Positions 34,725 to 45,707 of a stretch of DNA of 64,000 nucleotides are shown here, in pieces. The translations under genes and the position numbers were made by a program. Source of the stretch: Schistocephalus solidus (taxonomy: Eukaryota; Platyhelminthes; Cestoda; Diphyllobothriidea; Diphyllobothriidae); NCBI GenBank assembly GCA_017591395.1, contig WEDG01003347.1:1-64000 (forward strand), written 5' to 3'. The stretch's first letter is position 1; each line of letters opens with the position of its first letter. Under the pieces are notes generated by a model. It did not search any database, was not told where the DNA came from, and saw nothing but the letters and a program-made list of their open reading frames with translations.

Positions 34725-34920
34725 TATTACGATACCTATAGGCTCACTGCTCATGTTATGAGACAAGTTCGTCCTTGTGTGTCTTAAGACACTATCTAGA
34801 GCCCTCGCAGACAGTCGTATGGTGACTAGGTAGGCATGCAGATAATCTAATACACACAAAGAAAAAAAAATAAGTAGAATGGTCATTTTCGGCTTATCGG
34901 CCGTCATCAACCAGCTGACT
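34725..34920 (-). mobile_element. tRNA/hammerhead element relic
   Basis: Minus strand: GGTTGATGACGGCCGATAAG then CCGAAAATGACCATTCTACT, continuing into a GACTGTCTGCGAGGGCTCTA tail as in the array. Core C3 is T and stem I no longer pairs. No tRNA head. Confidence 0.7.
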
Positions 34921-34959
34921 TTAATCGCTGCAGCTCAATTTAGAAAGTTCGAAGACCCA

Positions 34960-36560
34960 TGCGTATATTTTTGTCGAGAATAAGCATTTAGGGAAATTAA
35001 GCGAGTTCTGTTTTGCAACTTTTTGATCCATGTTCACCAGGTCGTCGTCATCGTCAGACGTGCATTTAATGTACGAAACTGTTAAAATTTCAAACTTACG
35101 TGCAAAAATCGATTGATTGGAGTCATTCCTGTGAAAAGGTCGTTGCTGTGGGCTGAGATCTCGTTCGGATTGGTTGTCGACTTTTACCTTTTTCCTTGAG
35201 GCTGTTTTCCACAGCGTCCAATACGATGTGTCACTTAATGCACAGGTCTTTCGCGTGTATTGCCTCCATAAATTGTCCCACTTTCTTAGACGAACGGAGG
35301 CAAAAGATGTGGCTTTTGTCTCAGGCAAATTTGTGCCCCCAGCATATGCATGGAAACTCGGAAAAGTGATCTCCTCTCCTTACTGCTGATAGATGTTCCT
35401 GTATGATCATAGGGACTGCTTTTTCCCCTTTAACTGCAATACACCGCAGTTTGAATGTCGTATGGAATCATGCACGCTTACTTTTTATCCAAACAACTTA
35501 CCGTATCCATAGAGTATACAATCTTTGGTGTGTAGTACAGTCATAGCTTTAGATTTTTGAGCTTCCTCGGTTTTCTTTCAAAGAGCTTGGACACGATTTC
35601 AATGGAATGAAATGTTCATCATATTTTCGGTTGATCGCCTAATAGGAAAAATCTAGGTCACTACCTCTTTCTTTAAACTTCTCTCCTCTCATGCAGTGAC
35701 TCGCAAAGGTCCTAAAGTACCCATTTGTGGAAAACAGTTTAAATAAATAATTAGGGTCTCTTTGGCAGATTTCGTTGTCAGGTCAGTGAGTTTTTGGTCG
35801 ATTCCGTAGACTAGACACCGTAATCCATTGTTGACAATTTCTGCATGAACATCTTTGCTGTATACCGATATGTTAAATGCCCCGTCAGATTTCCACTGTA
35901 CTAAGACATTAAGAAACGCGAGTTTGCTGTCAACTTCTTTTTTGAACATGGCTATTTATGGTGCTGCTTACTTTCTAGCAATATTTCTTAATACCAAAGG
36001 TGTCATTTACATACTGTATCAGCACTTGGGGTTTAACTACTATTAAGTCCGTAGTTTCTTCTTTTTGCATAGTGCCCTCAGCTGGGAAACCAAAGATGGG
36101 CGACCCTTATATTTGAAAGCACCAAATTATGGTACATTCATAAGATTCGATGCGATACCTGCACTGCCATGTACTGTGGTAAAAAAATCAGCCCCACACA
36201 CATACACGTGCATTCGTTGACAGTAAAAACGCAAGATCACTTGTCCCAAATTTCCATACATATTCTGGAAACTGGAAAAAAACTTGCCTAGAACAAATTT
36301 CACATCGTTGGCCTCTGTCCATCTAAGTAAGGCTGACAATTAGTTGAGGTCATAAACTCCGATGAATCGTGGATTACTCGACACATCGAATTGGACGCCA
36401 TGAAAAAAACAGCCTCCAGTAAAATGGAAAGGTCGACAACCAATCCGAACGAGATCTAAGCCCACAGTGACGGCTTATTGGCAGCAATGACTTAGCAATG
36501 TCAATTTTCTTCAGGCAAGTTTGAATTTTAACATTTTCGCATATTTACTGCACTGCAACC
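34960..36560. mobile_element. Penelope-like relic 2 within an inverted duplication
   Basis: 34960-35390 and 36120-36560 are inverted copies. On opposite strands they share GACAACCAATCCGAACGAGA followed by TCT/TCTAAGCCCACAG, the AAGTTTGAA.TTTTAACA.TTTCG region and TCCAT.CATAT.CTGG. Between them lies an RT fragment (35689-35949, minus). Relic 1 resembles the left arm. Penelope-like elements often occur as tandem or inverted partial copies. Confidence 0.65.
35689..35949 (-). pseudogene. Penelope-like reverse transcriptase fragment
   Basis: An 86-codon frame starting KKEVDSKLAFLNVLVQWKSD then GAFNISVYSKDVHAE. This matches the family's conserved block after the catalytic palm (..KLPFLDVLV..GS..TSVYRKPTHT..). 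Downstream residues do not hold to the family, so the frame is decayed. Confidence 0.75.
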
Positions 36561-39500
36561 AGCATTGAATATTTACAAAATAACGTTTAGTACCTTGCCC
36601 AAATAATGTTTCCTTTTAAGTATAATAACTTACCGTGCTTATTGTGTGCCGCTCAGCATTTTGGACGCAATTTGCTTAAATGTGCTGCCTCTTCTCTACG
36701 CTCTCCTCCTTTGCTCACTTGGCCTCGTTGTCGGGATGGATGCAGAAGATTACCGCCTAACTCTCAGTCCTCTAGCCAGTCACGCTATTTTCATTATGAA
36801 AGCAGAATGTTTTCTTGCTCAAAATAATAGTTTTTAATCAAGCAAAAGAACTTTGCATAACCGTTTAGCCTGAATATTTTAGCTCTGATAAGCATGTCTG
36901 AAGGAAACTAGTTATGGCCTGGAGAATCTTATCCGTTGTCTGCAAGTGGGAAAAAACAGACCTTAATGAAAACCTTCTGTGCAGCTTACTTAAAATATTA
37001 AGGAATGCTGCATGCAAATGTCTCCTTGAGAGACCATTTTCAGTTTGGGATCAGAGGGTTAAAAGAGGGACGTGGCTTCGGTCTAAAAAACTGACACTGT
37101 AATCCCTGGCTGTGCGCTGGCTAATGAAGTGTTCGGATAGCCAAACTTTATTCAGAACCGTGCCAGTGAGTGCTTACTCCCTGTCGGAAGATTGGATTGT
37201 TTTTTTCCGAAATAAGTAATTCACAGGTAATTAAGGGGTAGTAATTTAGGCAAACAGTTGATGGTAGGAAAATGCCAGATTCAATCAATTCTAGATAAAA
37301 CAAGCGTATTACTTACCAAAAAGCACACTTAAGTAGTTAAATATGGCTGGTGAAGTAGTGATCTCAGAAACGACATTAATCAGGTACACTATTCTATTGC
37401 GTTTTGCAGATACAATTTCATCTTTGGTGAACAGTGCTCGAATCGGAGACGTCTTGTATTTCTGCCTTCACTAATTTCTTTCTTCATTAATCCAAACATC
37501 ACTCTTCATTCTAATGTGTGCGGGAACATATTCGGTCTTACTCACTTGCTCTGAGGCAATCAAGCCCGTTTTTGCCGAACAAATAAATTGTTCGTTGAGA
37601 GAGCAGTAGAATGTAAAGTTAGCGAACAAATCTTGTCTACGCTTAGTGTGCGACATGTAGGTCAACTTAATTTCTCAGTAATCAAAACCATTTTTGAAAG
37701 AGGCAATACTATACAAACCTGAAAGGTATTTGAGCAGGTTTAGGCATGAGCGCCAACATCAACCACGCGTTTTGGTCAAATTTGCGGGCAGTCAGGCACT
37801 CGTTTTACAATTTATCACCATTTTACAAGCTTTGCCTACAGTTAATCGAACAGAACCCGAAGTTACAAAATTATTTACCATGTTGGCAGCGCAGTTACTA
37901 GCTAAAAGCCCAGACCCATATTTCACCGGCTTTCTGCCGCTGCATGGCACAACTGCGAGGGGTTCCGCTCAACAGTGGATCCCCCAGCATTCCCTGTGTA
38001 CTTTCTGATAGATAGTCAAGTTTTGAAATATCAGCATTTTAATTTCGTTAGGAATTACTATGCAACTTGGAGCAAATCATTTTATTCATGGTCTATAGGC
38101 ACTGACCGAAATTGTATACGAATATGTAGACTGAAGTTTTACTTTTGGCTGCCTGTTGTTAACTTATGAATATGAAGTGGCTATTTTACTGTGGCAGATG
38201 AACTTTGGCCCACATATTTATATCGAATTTAGGTCTGTGCATACAGACCCTGAATAAGCTGATTTGCTCCAAGTTAAAAATTAATATCTAAAGAAATGAA
38301 AAAGCTCGAAAATTCAAACTCTTGGACCAAAAGATAAACAAATTATTGCGTTTGTCAGCAACTGGAAATCACCTTTTTTGTTTTTGTGAGGCAAACGCGG
38401 TCAAAAGCTGTTCCGAAAATACTTATTTTACTCATAAAATCCGGCTCTAAGGGTCTTAGGAGTCATCCTGAATGTATTGAGCGTCATGTAGGAATGTTAT
38501 AAAAAAATATGTTGCTAGTGTTTTATAAATGCAACGAATAGTTTTTTTCAATTGCGTATGCACTGATATTGTCAACACACTATTCCTATTTCAGTGGTAG
38601 CTTGTTCACTCTTTAAAAGCCTAGGAATAGAGAATGTATGAAATATTAAAGGGCACATTTAACAGTTTTGTCTGTTTTTTTAATGGTTTTCCACTGAAAA
38701 ATTTATCCGAATTCCGGACGAAATGGTAGACAGTTTGGACAAGATCTAATGAATATGATGGATCAGGGAGAACTTGTAACTTCAATTCCTGCAATTTTGC
38801 CGCTATCATTAGTGTGATGTGGAGGTGATCAATTGATCAATCGAGGTTGTTTTTCGGCTAGTTGCTTAACCGTGTAGCCCAGGTGGTTGTTATTAACTTC
38901 TGCTAGGACCGATAAGCTAGGTTTCAAGAAATCATAATGGACCACACCCGCATCAGACCAACAAACACTCCCTTTCAGCTTCTGTCAATAAATACTGCAT
39001 GTTGGTGGCTTATCCTTGTCCATTAATTTCATTGAACGTTTCTGATTATCGTATTGGAACCACGTTACAATTTACTTCAAAAATGAAACCTTTTTGTGAC
39101 GAGTAAGTAATATTCTGCAAGCTTTCAAACCTTTTTGTTTCTGTTTTTCCTTCAGTTCATATACAACCTGCCTATCCAACTTTTTTCCCTTTCCTGACTT
39201 CAGCTAATTTAGTTAGGATTGGTTGCTTGTGAACGTGGAACATTGCTGATGATTCATGTGCACTTTAAGATAGGTCTGACCCAACTGCGACTTTAAGTTC
39301 GTTCGGATCCACCTTTGACTCTGGCGGCCAGCGTGGTTCATTCATGAAGTCAAAGTTATAATTTTGGCAGACCAATTTGGTTCTATTCGATGTTAAAAAA
39401 TACTCAATCAAAATCCACTATGAATATTTCGCACTGTCTGCAATGCTTTCTTGTCACGTAAGAACTTATATTTCATGATTGCATGAATTTCTGAATTGTC

Positions 39501-41245
39501 AATCTTTAAGTATGGATAGTAAACAAGGCTTTAAATATTTCGTAAAATGCAAAGTGATTTCTAACGAGGAAAGGTGTGTACGGCGGCTTTCCAGCAAAAA
39601 AATTAGCGTCAAAATATGAGGCCAACGTGAAGTAAACAGCTGTCAGTGTTGAACCTATGCCTCACAGAAAATTTCATAGTTTGCGGCCCAATAGTTTACT
39701 AAACACCGCACATGGTGAACCGAATTGCCTTATTGAAGTGAAACTTTGTAACGAACCACAGTTCCGACAGAATTGTTTGAATGAACTGGGAACACTTTTT
39801 GCGCGGGTCCTGGATGGGAATGGTGTGATCGATGGTCTGTGAAGATGGCCGGTGTTCCTTCTTTCCCTACCGCTGACATCTCCCCTCGTTACTGCCGTCG
39901 TACCGTCTCGAAAGTCCATGACCGTCAGCATCTCCACGACCCTCACCCGCATTTGCGAACAGCACTGCACTCCCCTCCGGTATCTAACTGATCATTCGTG
40001 ACCACCTCCCACTCCAAGCGATTTGATTGTATAAGTCCCCAGTATTCGCTTGTATCTTTATATTTCTCTTTTACTATCTACAATTTGTTACTGTTAACAT
40101 AGATACCTTACGTTATAAACTTATTCTCTCCTGCTATCTATACATGTGTGCATGATGAAGTGTGTAACGATTCTGCCGACGTTATATGGCTACAGATTGT
40201 CCTAGTGATATACTTCACAGTGTGTGCTATCTTTGACATTCTCGACCGCTACAACTTCAATTTACTATTACTCGAACGGGAAATCGCGTTTTCTAACCAA
40301 TAGAGTTTCAGGCATTGATGTGCACGCCAATGCGTGCGCGTAGAGCACGTAGTGTGTTGGCGACCAGTATTTACGCGAAGTCGAACTTCATTGGTTGGCC
40401 AGAAAACGATGGTGCTTATTCGTGTCCACAAACAATTTTAGAAGCACAGTTTTAGAGCACAGTCCAGAAAGTTAATCTGTGCACTTAGTCACGACAGTAA
40501 AAGTCAGCATAGTAGAAATACTTCGTATTGCACTGAGGACAAATAAATTTCCTGATAGCTTAAATTTTACCTTAAAAGCAGCTTCGATTTTTCATTTGCC
40601 AAATGGATTAACCTTCAGCCGTTCCGGACTGCAAGATGCTCATATCCAGATGAAGCGAAAATCCTCGTATATACTTCGTTTTTGTGGGTAAGCCTCACTT
40701 TTTCATCATGTTTTGACGCCGATTGTACGAGATTATTCTGCTAGTTACAAAATGTGCCATCTACTATTCAGTTCAGCCATATTTTGAAAGTTTCTTGACT
40801 TAATCTTTCCAGGGCAACGAATGCTTGTGTGATCCCACTAACCAGCATAACACCCAATTAATAGGTTTAGAGGTTAGGTTTAGGGTTATGCTTAGAGTTA
40901 GGTTGGCGTGCAGGTCGGCGTGGATAGATAGGTATGTAATACGGTCTAATTCAGTACTGAAAAACCAGCTCACTCAAACAATGAAGATCACCTATAAATT
41001 TCTTTTTATTAGCAACACGCTGCCTCCTTTTTCTTGCATTAAAATTGTTCTACCCTATTGCCGCCGTTCCCATATCACACAGCTACCTACCGATTGTGTT
41101 CGTTAGTAAGGTTGTATAATAGTTAATTGCCAGTTGCTGAGGTCGTTAAACCATTCCTGGCCCTCTGTATTTTGCAGCTTTCAGTGAACCTGTTGACGAA
41201 AATAAGTGTTGCAGCTCCCATAGCAATGACAGTATTTAAATGACC
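36561..41245. other. No recognisable gene; small repeat fragments
   Basis: 36690-36790 partly resembles the GC-rich element (CGCCTAACTCTCAGTCCTCT, then AGCCAGTCACGC). 37884-37985 belongs to the short repeat also at 19140 and 60055. 40858-40915 has GGTTTAGGGTTATGC-type words. No supported exon. Frames up to 104 codons (37694-38008) have no motifs. Confidence 0.35.
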
Positions 41246-41460
41246 GACCAAGAGGTTCAAGTAGATCTCACAAATTGGGGGATGGTTAAGGATGGTTGAC
41301 GATGGCTAGATAAGTCAGAAATGTCCCTTCCAGTCCTCTCTGTTACTTTTTAACATCTATTCCTGGTCACTCTGCGAGGCTTTCGGTGGCTCCTTAGTAA
41401 GAACCTAGGCATAATGTGACGAGTAAGTGCCGTGACCAGATTGATGAACGACAGCTCCCC
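41246..41460 (+). mobile_element. tRNA/hammerhead element relic
   Basis: TTGACGATGGCTAGATAAGT then CAGAAATGTCCCTTCCAGTC (to 41335), followed by the tail with CTCTGCGAGGCTTTCGGTGG. The ribozyme core is mutated. Confidence 0.65.
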
Positions 41461-42194
41461 AAAGGTTTAACAATTCTCACTGGTTTTATTTTAAAAAGTC
41501 TTTGCCTTGGTATTTCAGGTGACTTGTAAGACGAAATGGAGTTTGCTAAAGCAAGAAACGTAGTCCGTTGCCTCAGGCAGACAAGCATTCAATGCCGGTT
41601 AAGTAAAGAACGCGAACTAAGTGCGTATTTGCTTTATAAAGTCCGGAAAGTCACGTGATGATCAAAGTGCAGAAAGTGGGGTTTTTCCTTCAAATGCACT
41701 TGAGCTGTGCCACAAAGACTGCATTAGGCACGTTAAATCCATGATGGCGTAGGTGATGGAGCTCCAGCGCTGGGCTTGGATCAGCAGAGCCCGTTTGTCG
41801 AGCAAATTATTTCGACGTTGTCTATACCTGTTCTCTTCATCATTATGTCCTTAAATGCTGAAAGTAAAAGGCATCCCAACCGTTTATGTGGCTGAATCTG
41901 GAAAAGCATTTTAGCTACTTTATTCCGTCAACTCCTGATAGATTTGCATTGCTGGTTTTATGTCAGAAGAAAGTACATTTGGATGACATACGCTGTTAAT
42001 CAAATACCACAAATTCCAAAAACATTTCTAACCATGGAGACTTATTCTAAATATACAAACTCTGGCGGCTCAAGCTTGTAGTTCAGGAGCAATTAATAAC
42101 ATCTCGGAAGAACTTGGCATTGCCAACATTACGTGCATGAACAAACTCTAAGTTTTCCAGTGAGTTCACACTTGGCGAGTTCATTTCTTATCGT

Positions 42195-42510
42195 ACTTTA
42201 TCGACAGTACGACCATCGATTTCGACGAGGTCCACCGTATGCTCCACACCAAGTGGTGCAGGGTGGTGACTTAGCCTTGCACTGCAGCTACCGCACTCTC
42301 ACCTCCTCCCCCACCTGAGCCCGGTGTCAAAACAGAGTAAAGAAGACCGGAGATGGAAGATGGCGCAGGTGGCTGGCGCGGCCGGAGCCGCCACTGGGTG
42401 TACCACCCCACCTGACTCTGATCCCACGGAGTGGGAGTGCCATAAAGGCCACATTAAGAAGGAGCCATTGCAGCCTGACTCTCAGTCCGCCAGTCAGCCA
42501 CTCCACCATA
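42195..42510 (+). mobile_element. GC-rich dispersed element, plus copy
   Basis: Reference copy for the family: ATCGATTTCGACGAGGTCCA, CACCAAGTGGTGCAGGGTGG, TCCTCCCCCACCTGAGCCCG, GGCCGGAGCCGCCACTGGG, CCACGGAGTGGGAGTGCCAT and GCAGCCTGACTCTCAGTCCG. It lies about 150 bp upstream of receptor exon 1. Confidence 0.7.
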
Positions 42511-42663
42511 CTTTATAAAACCTCCAAACTAAGCACGTTTGATCGGTTATAAATTTGAATTTGAAATCATCGTTTCTTAATTAATACAAATTCCTTTATC
42601 CAACACTCTAAAAGTTGATTTGTATCTAAAAGAATACCGAATAAATAATTTTTTCGTTTCTAG

Positions 42664-42817
42664 GTGTTTTGCCCGATATGAAAGCACTGCAGTAGGCTGT
42701 TCTCCGAAATTCACCTACGTTCTCCTCTTCTTGAATATAATTTTTCTACTTATTGGACTCTCCGCGTTAGTCTGTATATTTTGCTTCGATTTTATTGTTA
42801 AATGGAAAATTGGCGAG
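42664..42817 (+). CDS. CD36/SCARB-like scavenger receptor, exon a (N-terminal membrane segment)
   Basis: Bounded by acceptor TTTTTTCGTTTCTAG and donor GAG|GTGAGT. In phase it encodes about 51 residues. CFARYESTAVGCSPKFTY is followed by a hydrophobic stretch of about 25 residues (VLLFLNIIFLLIGLSALVCI and on), then FDFIVKWKIGE. This is the N-terminal cytoplasmic tail and first membrane helix of a CD36-type receptor. The exon starts in phase with a two-base overhang, so the initiator Met lies in an upstream exon that I could not find. It ends in phase 0 and joins exon b, giving the usual W/K-rich turn into the ectodomain. Assignment of this exon alone would be weak; its phase match and position upstream of exon b support it. 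Confidence 0.75.
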
Positions 42818-45549
42818 GTGAGTGATGTTTTCTTAATTGCAGTTTCTTGTATCCTTCATGTCAATTTCCTTTGCTTTTAAAGATCCGGAGCCGAATCAGG
42901 CGTAAATAGCCTGATTTAATGACGCCAATAAATTTCTAAACAACTTGCTAACCGCAACCTATCGCTGCATAACGCTGATAAAATGTAAGTAATGTGAAGC
43001 AGGTTGCACTTGTTCAAAAAAACCACTGCAAAATCCGCAATTTTTTAATCCATTATGTCTTATATAATAGAATGACAGAGGAAATTTACTCGGCGAAGCC
43101 CGACTTGTGAAAACAATAAGAGGATCACATACCCACCCTATATTTGCCTGGTAATCCTCAGCCCTTCGATTTGCATAAACCTTTTTTTGAATTAGCGGCC
43201 TCTTCTTTTTCGTCTAATGGGTTATGATGGTTCCCATTGTTATCATTTAAACTGGATGTAATGAATTATTTAGTAATAAATATGATCCCAATTTGTATTA
43301 CAGACGAGGAGGAGAACCTAATTATTATTAGGAATTGCCTGCATCCTAAGATCAATTCAAAGTTGAATGAAAACGAAGCAACAAACTGTCATTTCTGTCT
43401 CATTCAGCTGATAATTTCTCCGCAAGAATACGTAGAAAGGTCAATATCCACATGACTTGAGTTTTGTGCCAGTAGGATAATAGCGCGCCCTCACCTGCTC
43501 CCAAGTTCCAAGAGCCACAAACGTTTTTTTTATCGAAACTGTCCCAAAGCAGCCGTACATGAGCATGGCTCTCTAGGCCATTACATTTAAAGCCATCATT
43601 TTCGAGAAGATTTGTCAACACAGTCAGTTTTCAAATAGATCCCTTGTAATACTCCTAACAAGCAAGGGAGACGATCTTTTAAATGTAATCCAATGACCGC
43701 TGCAATTTACCTCTTCGGTAATTTGCAATGCAGCTCAACTCATCTTCATCAGTCCCACTATGACTATTCTAATTCAAGGAACCAAGCGTGCCTGGTCGTT
43801 GCAAGCCACCTGGAGCTGTGTTCACATGCACCTGTGGAAGCATTGGGCGAACGCAAAGTGTAACTGACAGGGAACTAACTTTAACACCTATTTCAGTGGC
43901 TTTTAAGGCCAGGTAACAATAGACCCCGCCAATAAATCTTTCAGCATCTTCCTGATGGTAGTCAATCTCTGCAGCCAAAAAAGGCCCTTGGGGAAATTAT
44001 TCGAGGACGAACAAATCACACAGTGTGCTACTTGGAAACATCAGGGGTAGAAACTCGATTTGGAGTCGACAGCCAGACTATATGTTCAAACTGAATTTGT
44101 TCTGCTTTCCCCAAAGCTCTTCGGTTTATGCAACCCCTTTAACGTATTAGCGTGCTCTTTTTCGTCTTCAAATGCATTTTTCTGTTATCTCTTTTCATCT
44201 ATTATAAAGGTATTATTGTATTAAACTTTATTGACTTCGCACTGATTTTCTCAGCAAACGCGGCTTGTTGTATACGCCTTATTCGTTAGAAATGATATGC
44301 AGTAGTTGAAAAGTGGGTGGGAAGTTTATGGGCGCCATTAAATCCTGTTGTTTACGCCTATGTTTATATTGCCATAGAGAAAATGTTTCAACAGTGAGAT
44401 CGAATTTGCGTACTCTCTCCCGCGTATAGGTTATCTCGGAGCAAACTAGTAACTAAGTCCGAAGGGACTCAAATGCTCCACCGTTTGTTCAACTGTAGTC
44501 ATTTAAGAGGAACAAATACATTTGCACCGTCAGATAGTACATAAAATACAGCCTAACTTTTTGAAAGCTGCACATGCGTGGATGCCAAATTAAGTGATTC
44601 TTTCAGTGGTTACTCAACTCTGTTTTTTCTCCGTATGCGAGCTCTAAGGCAAATATGCCTGGGGAAACAGAAATTTAATTATTCTGTGAGATTGAGATGT
44701 GTAATGCTGTGAAATGACAAAGGAAAGAGAATAACGTCAATTTTGATGGCCACTGTTGATTGGAACTGCAGAGCTGCCTGTTAAAATGACTGCGAACCAC
44801 CTGTCGTTTCCTAGCTTGCTGGGTGGCAAACACGGTGCTCACCTAAGACTAGTCGAGATCTGGCGGGTTGAAAATCATGAGGTCTTGAATCATACAATGA
44901 CCATACTCGCAAGCGTGAATGGGTAGATATCTGGAAAAGTGACCAAATAAAAAAACGGTCAAAAGCCATAGTGGTGCCACGACATCCAATCAGGCACAAG
45001 TCTGGAAACGTAAAAGGATAAGTCGGATAAGCGAAGGAAGAGGTGTATTTTCAAGTTCAGACAATCATTTATCCTCCAGCCAATACCCCTTACTCGTTGT
45101 CCGGTCGGTCGCGGCTTAGCCAGTTTATTGGGTGATCGAAGGGCTATGCTCCGCTCACAGTGGTTGAATTTAATGAGGCATTACGGTGCTATGAGAGAAC
45201 TTTGCTTCCTATAGACAACAGGTATCGTTCTTTCCATATGGTCGCTAATCGTGAAGATAGCTTCCTATCAAACATCCACACCAGCCCTTGTCAGCAGTAT
45301 ACATAAGCCAGCCAATTGTTTTTTTGTGTCTAGCTTAGATACTAGATGACCTTTCCTTTAGCGGGTATAGTCATAGATGCCCAAACAATTACTATTGGTT
45401 GCTCAAAAATGGTAAATTTACAGATTCTGATCTGGTTGACTCGACACCTTTGGGTTTTTTATTAAAATGGCAGTGATGGTCTGTAAATGATAAACCCTCC
45501 TGCCCTCAGTTCACTGCTCACCTTGTCGTATTTCGTTCTTTTAAACTAG
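42818..45549 (+). other. Receptor intron 1 (2.7 kb)
   Basis: GTGAGT to TAG. No transposon family could be named in it, and frames such as 43237-43455 and 43769-43978 carry no motifs. Confidence 0.6.
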
Positions 45550-45707
45550 GAAATCAAGCTGAAAGAAGATACTTTGGCCTACGCTAGTTGGTTATCGCCG
45601 GGACCACTTACTAAATTTTCAATTTACATGTACAATATCACCAACCCTAACGAAATACTACATGGCCAAAGACCACGGTTGCAGGAAGTTGGACCCTACG
45701 TTTACTG
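45550..45707 (+). CDS. CD36/SCARB-like scavenger receptor, exon b
   Basis: Acceptor TTCTTTTAAACTAG and donor TG|GTATGA. It encodes EIKLKEDTLAYASWLSPGPL, then a TKFSIYMYNITNPNEILHGQ block and RPRLQEVGPYVYW. The pattern W..P..P....Y.FN.TNP.E...G..P...EVGPY.Y is the diagnostic CD36-family block near the start of the ectodomain. NIT is a likely N-glycosylation site, as in relatives. The family comprises lysosomal and plasma-membrane receptors that bind lipids, lipoproteins or lipid-carrying ligands; which of these this one is cannot be told here. The exon ends two bases into a Trp codon completed by exon c. Confidence 0.93.
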
